Shown in pieces: positions 58,049 through 64,000 of a stretch of DNA of 64,000 nucleotides; positions within the stretch are counted from its first letter, which is position 1; every line of letters begins with the position of its first letter. The position numbers and the translations under genes were made by a program. Origin of the DNA: G963708325 sp963708325 (lineage in GTDB: Bacteria > Actinomycetota > Thermoleophilia > Solirubrobacterales > 70-9); the NCBI GenBank assembly GCA_963708325.1, contig OY970203.1:992001-1056000 (forward strand). Direction: 5' to 3'. The notes under the pieces were generated by a model, which had not been told where the DNA came from, did not search any database, and worked only from the letters and a program-made list of their open reading frames with translations.

Positions 58049-58771
58049 CTACTCCCCCTCGCCCTGCTCGCCCTCGGCGGGCGCCTCGCCCTCGGCGGCA
58101 GCCTCGGCGCCCTCGGCGGGGGCCTCCTCGCCCTCGGGCACCTCCTCGCCCTCGGCGCCCACCAGCTCGGTCTCCTCCTCGACCTCGGGCTCGGGCTCCT
58201 CCTCGATCCGCGGCGGGCTCAAGGTCGCGATCGTGACCTCCTCGGGCTCGTCGGCGACGAACTTGACTCCCTGCGGGGGCGAGATCGCCGAGAGCTGGAT
58301 CGTGTCGTTGATGTCCATCTGCGACACGTCGACGTCGATTCGGTCGGGGATCGCCGTGGGCAGGGCCTCGACGGTCACCTCGCGGGTGACGTGCTCGAGC
58401 ACGCCGCCCTCCGTCACGCCGGGCGACTCCTCGCCGCCGACCAGCTCGACCGCCACGTCGGCCTGGATCTCCTCGTCGAGCTTCACCTCGAGGCAATCGA
58501 CGTGCAGCAGGCCGCCGCGGACGGGATGCTGCTGTTGCTCCTTGACGACGACCGGGACCGCTGCAGACCCCTCGATCTCGATGTCGAAGAGCGCGTGGCC
58601 CTCGGCGAGCACGGCCGCCAGGTCGCGCTCGGGGACCTGGAACGGGCGCGCCTCGCCACCGCCGCCGTAGACGACGCCCGGGACGAGCCCGGAGCGACGC
58701 AGGCGACGGCTCTCGCGGGAGCCGAAATCGTCGCGCTTGGCGACCTTGAGGGTGGCGCGGCCGGAAGCCAT
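58049..58771 (-). CDS. rplY: 50S ribosomal protein L25, long (Ctc/TL5) form
   Basis: A 240-residue protein. The N-terminal L25 domain (SGRATLKVAKRDDFGSRESRRLRRSGLVPGVVYGG to LLHVDCLEV) binds 5S rRNA. The C-terminal TL5/Ctc beta domain (VELVGGEESPGVTEGGVLEHVTREVTVEALPTAIPDRIDVDVSQMDIND) follows. The tail of about 50 residues is very acidic (repeating EGEE and APAEGE), a common feature of long L25 proteins. ATG at 58771. Divergent from the ABC1-type kinase gene, whose start is 30 bases away. Confidence 0.93.
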   Translation of the reverse strand: MASGRATLKVAKRDDFGSRESRRLRRSGLVPGVVYGGGGEARPFQVPERDLAAVLAEGHALFDIEIEGSAAVPVVVKEQQQHPVRGGLLHVDCLEVKLDEEIQADVAVELVGGEESPGVTEGGVLEHVTREVTVEALPTAIPDRIDVDVSQMDINDTIQLSAISPPQGVKFVADEPEEVTIATLSPPRIEEEPEPEVEEETELVGAEGEEVPEGEEAPAEGAEAAAEGEAPAEGEQGEGE

Positions 58772-58800
58772 CGGCGGCTGAGGATAGAGAATGTGTTGCA

Positions 58801-60222
58801 GTGGCCGACGATCGAAAGATCCCGAAGAGCCGTGCTCGCCGATCGCTGAAGCTCGGCTCGGCGATGGGCATGCAGGCGACCCGGTACGCGGGCACGCGCA
58901 CCGCAAACGTCGCCCGGTCGAAGCAGAACGCGGACGAGCATCTCGAGAACCGCCATCTCGAGACCGCGATCAAGATGGCGGCGACGCTCGGCGAGATGAA
59001 GGGCGCGGCGATGAAGCTGGGGCAGCTCGCCTCGTTCGTCGATACCGAGTTCCTGCCGCCCGAGTACCGCGAGCTGTACCAGGAACAGCTCGCCAAGCTG
59101 CGCACGGCGGCGCCGGCGATGCCGTGGAAGAAGGTCGAGAAGGTGCTGGAGGAGGAGTACCGCGACGAGAGCCTCGACGAGGTGTTCGCGGACATCGAGC
59201 AGGAGGCGTTCGCGGCGGCCTCGATCGGGCAGGTGCACCGCGCGACCCTGCACGACGGGCGCACGGTCGCGGTGAAGATCCAGTACCCGGGCGTGGCCGA
59301 GGCGATGGAGGCCGACCTGCGCAACGCCGGCATGATCGTGAGGCTCGCCCGGGCGCTGGCCCCCGGGCTGGACGCGAAGGCGATCGCGGCGGAGCTTCGC
59401 GAGCGCGTGCTGGAGGAGCTCGACTACGAGTACGAGGCGCAGAACCAGCGATCGTTCGCGCGCGCCTACCGCGGCCACCCGTTCGTCTACGTCCCCGACG
59501 TGATCACGCGCCTCTCGCATCGGCGCGTGCTGGTCACGGAGCTGGTCGAGGGGAGGGGGTTCGAGGAGGTCAAGCGGCTCCCGCAGGCCGAGCGCAGCCG
59601 CTTCGGCGAGATCGTCTTTCGCTTCTCGTTCGGATCGATCTACCACCTGCGCCATTTCAACGCCGATCCCCATCCCGGCAACTACATGCTGCTCGACGAC
59701 GACCGCGTCGCCTTCCTCGACTTCGGCATGACGAAGAAGCTCGACCCCGAGCAGATCGAGCTCGAGCAGCGGGCGATCGACGCCGTCGTCCGCGACGATC
59801 CCGACGGCCTCCGCGACGCCCTCCACGACCTCGGGTTCGTCAAGAACCCGTCGAAGCTGGACGCCCAGCGGCTGATGGAGCACGTCAAGATCGTCGGCGG
59901 CTGGTACATGGAGGACCGCGAGTACGAGGTCTCCTCGCGGCGGGTGATGAAGGTGATCGAGGTGACCTCGGACCCGCGCTCGGACTACTACGACCTGATG
60001 CGCCGCGAGAGCGTCCCCGCCGAGGAGCTGATGGGCCGCCGCCTGGAGACCGGCGTGCTGGCGGTTCTGGCGCAGCTTCGGGCGAAGCGGAACTGGTACC
60101 GGATCACGCGCGAGTGGGTCTACGCCGACCCGCCCTCGACCGAGCTGGGCGAGGCGGAGTGGGCCTACTTCGAGTCGCGCGGCGAGAAGCGCACGCCGGG
60201 ATTCGCGACCCGCGGCGTCTGA
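58801..60222 (+). CDS. ABC1/UbiB family atypical kinase
   Basis: A 473-residue protein kinase-like fold of the ADCK/UbiB family. The KxGQ motif is in GAAMKLGQLASF, the Ala-rich nucleotide loop is AAASIGQVHRA, and VAVKIQYPG supplies the Lys. HFNADPHPGNYML is the catalytic loop and VAFLDFGMTKKL holds the metal-binding Asp. These motifs favour ATPase activity rather than protein phosphorylation; family members support isoprenoid-quinone or lipid metabolism. No ubiquinone genes are near. GTG start, 29 bases from the divergent rplY. Confidence 0.9.
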   Translation: MADDRKIPKSRARRSLKLGSAMGMQATRYAGTRTANVARSKQNADEHLENRHLETAIKMAATLGEMKGAAMKLGQLASFVDTEFLPPEYRELYQEQLAKLRTAAPAMPWKKVEKVLEEEYRDESLDEVFADIEQEAFAAASIGQVHRATLHDGRTVAVKIQYPGVAEAMEADLRNAGMIVRLARALAPGLDAKAIAAELRERVLEELDYEYEAQNQRSFARAYRGHPFVYVPDVITRLSHRRVLVTELVEGRGFEEVKRLPQAERSRFGEIVFRFSFGSIYHLRHFNADPHPGNYMLLDDDRVAFLDFGMTKKLDPEQIELEQRAIDAVVRDDPDGLRDALHDLGFVKNPSKLDAQRLMEHVKIVGGWYMEDREYEVSSRRVMKVIEVTSDPRSDYYDLMRRESVPAEELMGRRLETGVLAVLAQLRAKRNWYRITREWVYADPPSTELGEAEWAYFESRGEKRTPGFATRGV

Positions 60223-60225
60223 GCG

Positions 60226-60963
60226 CTAGGCGAGGCCGTCGAACAGGCGCGGGTCGTTCGAGCAGATCCCCTCGACGCCCCGGTCCAGCAGCCTGCGCAT
60301 CCGCGCCGGGTCGTCGACCGTCCAGGCGATCAGCTCGACGCCGGCGCGGCGGGTGACCGCGGCGAGCCGGCGCGAAACGAGCCGGTGAAAGACCCACATC
60401 GCCTCCACGCCCAGCTCGGGGATCGTGCGGGCGGCGAGGCGGGGGAGCCGGGCGCGCATGTACGCGAGCGCCACCGGCAGCACCGGCCTCGCCCAGCGGC
60501 GGCTCTCCCAATCGCGGTTGACGAGCGGATAGGTCCAGCCGCGTCGCAGGCCGGGCTCCAGGTCGCGCAACGCGGCGAGGCTGGACACGTACATCGTCGA
60601 GACCATCGCCCTGGGGACCAGCTCGCGCTCGCGCAGCGCCACCGCCAGCTCGTCCTCTCCGCCCGGCAGCTTGAGGTCGCAGTCCAGCTCGATCGCGTCC
60701 AGGGGCGGCCGCGTGAACAGGTCCAGGCCCTCGGCCAGGGAGAGCGGGCGGCGGCGCTCGGCGTCGCGGTAGTCGTGCGCGATCACCAGGCGGCCGTCGC
60801 GCAGGCGCAGCACGTCGAGCTCGATCATGTCGACGCCGTGCTCGGCCGCCGCGGCGAAGCTGTCCGGCGTGTTGCCGTGCACGACCGCATCGGCCCCCTT
60901 GTGGCCGATCCTGCGGAACCCCGCGCGGGGCTCGACCGCCGGCGCCGCGGTTGACTCGCTCAT
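60226..60963 (-). CDS. glycerophosphodiester phosphodiesterase family protein
   Basis: A 245-residue TIM-barrel GDPD. Catalytic and metal residues fit: RIGHKGADAVVHGNTPDSFAAAAEHGVDMIELDVLRLRDGRLVIAHDY (His, Asn-Thr, ELD and HD motifs). The C-terminal TVDDPARMRRLLDRGVEGICSNDPRLF is usual. It should release glycerol 3-phosphate from deacylated phospholipids. The first catalytic HKG differs from the usual HRG. ATG at 60963 is used; one six codons upstream is possible. Convergent with the kinase gene (gap three bases). Confidence 0.9.
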   Translation of the reverse strand: MSESTAAPAVEPRAGFRRIGHKGADAVVHGNTPDSFAAAAEHGVDMIELDVLRLRDGRLVIAHDYRDAERRRPLSLAEGLDLFTRPPLDAIELDCDLKLPGGEDELAVALRERELVPRAMVSTMYVSSLAALRDLEPGLRRGWTYPLVNRDWESRRWARPVLPVALAYMRARLPRLAARTIPELGVEAMWVFHRLVSRRLAAVTRRAGVELIAWTVDDPARMRRLLDRGVEGICSNDPRLFDGLA

Positions 60964-61027
60964 CGCGCTGACTGTAGCCATCCGCCGCGCCGGCCCCGGC
61001 TCGAAGCGGTAGCTTGCCTGACGCGCG

Positions 61028-61417
61028 ATGACTCGTCTGTGCCTCCTTGCGCTCGCCGCAGCCGTCGTCCTGGCTGGGTGCGGCGGCATCGGCGCCAGCA
61101 GCGACGAGGACAAGGTCAAGGACGTCGTCAACGAGTTCGTGGACGCCGGCAACGCCCGCGACTTCGCCAAGGTGTGCGGGCTGCTGACCCTGCAGACGCG
61201 AGCCGTCTACGGCGGCAAGCAGTGCGCCACGAACTTCAAGTCCCGCGCTCGCGGCACCAAGAAGGGCCAGACCGAGATCGAGATCGTCGACGTGTCGATC
61301 AGCGGCACGCAGGCGCGGGTCGACGCGAAGCTCAAGAGCGGGGACAACCAGCCGTCCGAGCAGCAGCTGCTGCTCCAGAAGCAGAACGGCGAGTGGCGGG
61401 TGGCGACCGCCCAGTAG
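61028..61417 (+). CDS. small lipoprotein, NTF2/SnoaL-like
   Basis: A 129-residue lipoprotein with lipobox VLAGCGG (Cys at about 18). The mature part, KVKDVVNEFVDAGNARDFAKVCGLLTLQTRAVYGGKQCATNF then VDVSISGTQARVDAKL and QKQNGEWRVA, resembles the NTF2-like folds found in actinobacterial lipoproteins. Two Cys could form a disulfide. Ligand unknown. Start is ATG. Confidence 0.8.
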   Translation: MTRLCLLALAAAVVLAGCGGIGASSDEDKVKDVVNEFVDAGNARDFAKVCGLLTLQTRAVYGGKQCATNFKSRARGTKKGQTEIEIVDVSISGTQARVDAKLKSGDNQPSEQQLLLQKQNGEWRVATAQ

Positions 61418-61432
61418 ACGCCCGGGCGGCGC

Positions 61433-61699
61433 TCAGCCGCGGTCGCGGCGGTCGGCGACCAGCAGCCTGATGATCGCGCCGAGGCCGGCGAGCACTCCGG
61501 CCGAGGCGATGCCGCCGCCCAGCGCGGCCAGCGCGATCGTGCCGCGGTTCTCGCGCTGCACGTCCTCGACGAGGGGGAGCGAGCTCTGCGAGCTGCCGAT
61601 CGTGATCGCCCCGATCACCGAGAAGACCAGCACCACGACCGCCGCCCACATCAGCACCCTTCCGAGGATGTCGAGCCAGTTGAGCGTCTGCTCGTCCAT
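61433..61699 (-). CDS. small membrane protein with two helices
   Basis: An 88-residue protein with helices at about 11-33 (ILGRVLMWAAVVVLVFSVIGAITI) and 52-76 (GTIALAALGGGIASAGVLAGLGAIIRLL), a short loop, and a basic C-terminus. Both ends face the cytoplasm. It follows prs on the same strand across the hairpin at 61700-61733. No family recognised. Confidence 0.72.
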   Translation of the reverse strand: MDEQTLNWLDILGRVLMWAAVVVLVFSVIGAITIGSSQSSLPLVEDVQRENRGTIALAALGGGIASAGVLAGLGAIIRLLVADRRDRG

Positions 61700-61733
61700 A
61701 GGCCGCTGCAAACCTGCTCGGTTTTCGCGGCCT
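61700..61733. repeat. compact hairpin sharing arms with the repeat at 45051-45181
   Basis: AGGCCGCTGCAAACC and GGTTTTCGCGGCCT form an imperfect stem with a 5-nt loop. The arm pattern (GGC-x-GC, TGCAAACC; GGTTTTCG) is the same as in the longer inverted repeat at 45051-45170. It lies between prs and the downstream small gene; the right arm reaches into the prs stop codon. Confidence 0.6.
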
Positions 61734-62781
61734 AAAAGAGCTGGTTCTCGCCGGCGAAGATCTCCGACACCGAGTCGTCGGTGAAGATCCGCCGGATCGA
61801 GTCGGCGAGCGTCTGGGCGCACGAAAGCACGGTGATGTTGTCGGGAGCCCCGGGGCGCAGCGGCAGCGTGTCGGTGACGACGATCCGCTCGATTCCGGAG
61901 TTCTCGTAGGCCAGCCGCTCGTAGGCGGGGCCGGAGAAGACGCCGTGGGTGGCGCAGGCGATCACGCGCGCGGCCCCCTCGTCCTTCAGCGTCTGGGCGG
62001 CGGCGCAGAGCGTGCCGGCGGTATCGATCATGTCGTCCACCAGCACCGCGGTCTTGCCCTTCACCTCGCCGACCACGTAGCCGATCGCGGCCACCTGCTG
62101 CGCCGGGCGCTCCTTCTCCATCACCGCCCAGTGGCAGCCGACCTTGCGGGCGAAGTTGCGTGCCGGCTTCACGCCGCCGGCATCGGGCGAGACGATCACC
62201 AGCTCGTCGTCGAAGCTCGCGCGCTGGTCGGAGAACCACTGCGTCAGCATCGGCACCGCCGTCATGTGGTCGACCGGCACCTCGAAGAAGCCCTGCACCT
62301 GGCCGGCGTGCAGGTCCATCGTCAGGACGCGGTCCACGCCGACCACCTCGAGGCACTTGGCGACGACCCGGGCCGAGATCGGCTCGCGCGGCGCCGACTT
62401 CTTGTCCTGGCGCGAGTAGCCGTACCACGGCATCACGGCGATGATCCGGTGCGCCGAGGCCCCCTTCGCGGCGTCGATCATCAGCAGCAACTCCACCAAG
62501 GCGTCATTGGGGGTCAACCCATGCTCTTCGTTGGCTGCCGTGGACTGCACGAGGAAGACGTCGGCGCCGCGGATCGACTCTTCGAAGCGGTAGTAGACCT
62601 CGCCGTTGGAGAAGGTCTTGAGCGTCCCCGAGCCGAGGTCCACGTCGAGCCTTCCGGCGATCCGGGCAGCCAGCTCCATCGAGGCGCGGCCGCCGAACAC
62701 CATCAGCCGCTTCGAGTAGTCCTGCGCGATGTGCGACATCAGCGGTCGCGACTCGGCGCGCGGTTTCTCGATCGTGCTCAC
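61732..62781 (-). CDS. prs: ribose-phosphate pyrophosphokinase
   Basis: A 349-residue PRPP synthase. It makes 5-phosphoribosyl 1-diphosphate from ribose 5-phosphate and ATP for nucleotides, His, Trp and NAD. Motifs are KTFSNGEVYYRFEESIRGADVFLVQS, WYGYSRQDKKSAPREPISA (catalytic flexible loop region), DLHAGQVQGFF, VIVSPDAGGVKPA and the PRPP loop LVDDMIDTAGTL. Longer than the 310-residue norm by an N-terminal extension of about 22 residues. GTG overlaps the glmU stop (GTGA), as commonly seen for glmU-prs. Confidence 0.95.
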   Translation of the reverse strand: MSTIEKPRAESRPLMSHIAQDYSKRLMVFGGRASMELAARIAGRLDVDLGSGTLKTFSNGEVYYRFEESIRGADVFLVQSTAANEEHGLTPNDALVELLLMIDAAKGASAHRIIAVMPWYGYSRQDKKSAPREPISARVVAKCLEVVGVDRVLTMDLHAGQVQGFFEVPVDHMTAVPMLTQWFSDQRASFDDELVIVSPDAGGVKPARNFARKVGCHWAVMEKERPAQQVAAIGYVVGEVKGKTAVLVDDMIDTAGTLCAAAQTLKDEGAARVIACATHGVFSGPAYERLAYENSGIERIVVTDTLPLRPGAPDNITVLSCAQTLADSIRRIFTDDSVSEIFAGENQLF

Positions 62782-64000
62782 TGACCGGTTTCCTTGTCTT
62801 GCTCGGCCTCGGCCGCCTTGCGCTCGGCGAAGCCCTCGACGTTCTCCTGTGTGGCGCGAGTGATCCCCAGGGCGCCCGCCGGGACATCCTCGGTGATCAC
62901 CGACCCGGCTCCAGTGTAGGCGGAGTCGCCGACATTTACGGGCGCCACCAGGGCCGTGTCAACCCCCAGGCGGCAGTGGTCACCGATCACGGTGCGGTTT
63001 TTGCGGAAACCGTCGTAGTTGGCGGTGATCGTGCCGGCGCCGAGGTTGGTGTCCTCGCCGATCTCGGCGTCGCCGACGTAGGAGAGATGGGGAACCTTCG
63101 AGCCGGCGCCGACGTCGGAGTTCTTGATCTCGACGAACGCTCCGGCCTTGGCGTCCTCGCGCAGGGTGGTGCCCGGGCGGATGTAGCTGAACGGGCCGAC
63201 CGTGCAGCCGTCGAGGACGTCGCACTCGACCAGATAGGAGTGCAGGACCGTCGCCCGCTCCCCGATCCGGGTGTCGACCAGCGTCGTCAGCGGTCCGATC
63301 ACGGCGCCGGCGCCGATCTCGGTTGCGCCGCGCAGGTTGCAGCCCGGCTCCAGGGTGGCGTCGGCGGCGATCGCGACGTCGGCGTCGATCCAGGTGGCGG
63401 CGGGATCGGCCACCGTGACGCCGGCGAGCATGTGGCGCTCGAGGATGCGGCGGCGCGCTTCGACGGTGGCCCTGGCGAGGTCGGCACGCGTGTTGACGCC
63501 GAGGTTGACGCCGGGGTCCGGAGCACGATGGGCGGCAACGCGGTGGCCCGCCTCGCGCAGCGCCGGCAGCACGTCGCCGAGGTAGTACTCGCCCTGGGCG
63601 TTGTCGTTGGTGATCCGGCCGAGGGCGTCGGCGAGCGCCTCGGCGGCGAAGGCGTAGGTGCCGGTGTTGACCTCGCCGATCGCCAGCTCCTCGGGGGTTG
63701 CGTCGCCGGGGTGCTTTGCCTCGACGATGCGCTCGACCTCGCCGGTCGCGTCGCGGACGATCCGCCCGTAGCTGCCGGGGTCGTCCAGCTCGGTGGTCAT
63801 CACCGTGGCCGCGGCGCCCGAGTCGCGATGGGCCTCGATAAGCCCGGAGACGATCTCGCCCGAGATCAGCGGGTGGTCGCCGGAGAGCACGACCACGGTG
63901 CCGGCGCCGTCGATCACGCCCAGCGCCGCCCTGACCGCGCCGCCGGTGCCGTCGGGCTCGGGCTGGACGACCGTCTCGGCGCCGTCCGGAAGGGCGGCGG
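62778..64000 (-). CDS. glmU: bifunctional GlmU (UDP-GlcNAc pyrophosphorylase / GlcN-1-P acetyltransferase), partial
   Basis: The N-terminus lies beyond the right edge; about 407 codons are visible. The visible uridyltransferase part runs from QPEPDGTGGAVRAAL through VVLSGDHPLISG and AIGEVNTGTYAF. The C-terminal left-handed beta-helix acetyltransferase follows with repeated hexapeptides, VEIKNSDVGAGSKVPHLSYVGDAEIGEDTNLGAGTITANYDG holding the catalytic His, and ALVAPVNVGDSAYTGAGSVITEDVP. It makes UDP-GlcNAc for peptidoglycan. The last residues are acidic and Gln-rich (AEAEQDKETGQ). Confidence 0.96.
   Translation of the reverse strand, partial: AALPDGAETVVQPEPDGTGGAVRAALGVIDGAGTVVVLSGDHPLISGEIVSGLIEAHRDSGAAATVMTTELDDPGSYGRIVRDATGEVERIVEAKHPGDATPEELAIGEVNTGTYAFAAEALADALGRITNDNAQGEYYLGDVLPALREAGHRVAAHRAPDPGVNLGVNTRADLARATVEARRRILERHMLAGVTVADPAATWIDADVAIAADATLEPGCNLRGATEIGAGAVIGPLTTLVDTRIGERATVLHSYLVECDVLDGCTVGPFSYIRPGTTLREDAKAGAFVEIKNSDVGAGSKVPHLSYVGDAEIGEDTNLGAGTITANYDGFRKNRTVIGDHCRLGVDTALVAPVNVGDSAYTGAGSVITEDVPAGALGITRATQENVEGFAERKAAEAEQDKETGQ

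Overview
The window looks like chromosome from a high-GC actinobacterium, most likely of the Thermoleophilia/Solirubrobacterales type. Actinobacteria is supported by the order glmU-prs-rplY-pth-mfd-(surA)-mazG-eno-divIC on one strand between 49.2 and 64.0 kb, very high GC, frequent GTG/TTG starts and many 4-base stop/start overlaps. The class-level guess is inference from gene content: a lone csrA, several secreted beta-helix and delta-60 propeller proteins, and an R2-like oxidase.

Left part (1-4.4 kb): an IS481-type element (IS-A copy 1) runs in from the left edge and truncates a two-helix membrane protein. A second membrane protein, a 400-bp gene-poor stretch, initiator tRNA-Met with its terminator, and a Ppx/GppA phosphatase follow. 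An intergenic stretch with four hairpins lies behind ppx.

4.4-31.5 kb is mostly cell-surface and signalling genes. A four-gene minus-strand operon encodes an adenylate/guanylate cyclase, a subtilase with a domain inserted next to its catalytic serine, a ThDP enzyme and an ICMT-type methyltransferase. Divergent from it is a plus-strand run ending in a cupin and an aldehyde dehydrogenase, separated by four helically phased GGTACC palindromes. Then come a PLC-like protein, two paralogous secreted beta-helix proteins (the second in an operon with a sulfatase), two ion antiporters, a membrane-anchored metallophosphoesterase, a second IS481-type element (IS-B), a CAP protein, tRNA-Leu(TAA), and an ECF sigma factor fused to its own zinc anti-sigma-like and membrane-spanning region.

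31.5-49.1 kb: an inverted, apparently identical IS-A copy sits between two convergent genes. Beyond it are an R2lox-like oxidase with a co-transcribed membrane-anchored protein that seems to start at CTG, three tandem seven-repeat propeller proteins, small enzymes, a catalytically dead rhomboid-like protein, a YbdK-type ligase, class I aldolase, a nuclease, csrA and a GT-C-type membrane protein.

49.2-64.0 kb is the housekeeping block: cell division (DivIC), glycolysis (enolase), nucleotide sanitation (MazG), protein folding (SurA-like), transcription-coupled repair (Mfd), translation (Pth, L25), PRPP synthesis (Prs) and peptidoglycan precursor synthesis (GlmU, cut by the right edge).

The most interesting thread is mobile DNA aimed at CTAG. 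All three IS481-type insertions sit at NCTAGN with 6-bp duplications where both sides are visible. A MITE-like palindrome also ends in the CTAG that holds the mfd stop codon. In this GC-rich sequence CTAG seems to occur largely at TAG stop codons, so such targeting would direct insertions to gene ends. IS-B borrows its own transposase stop codon from the target.
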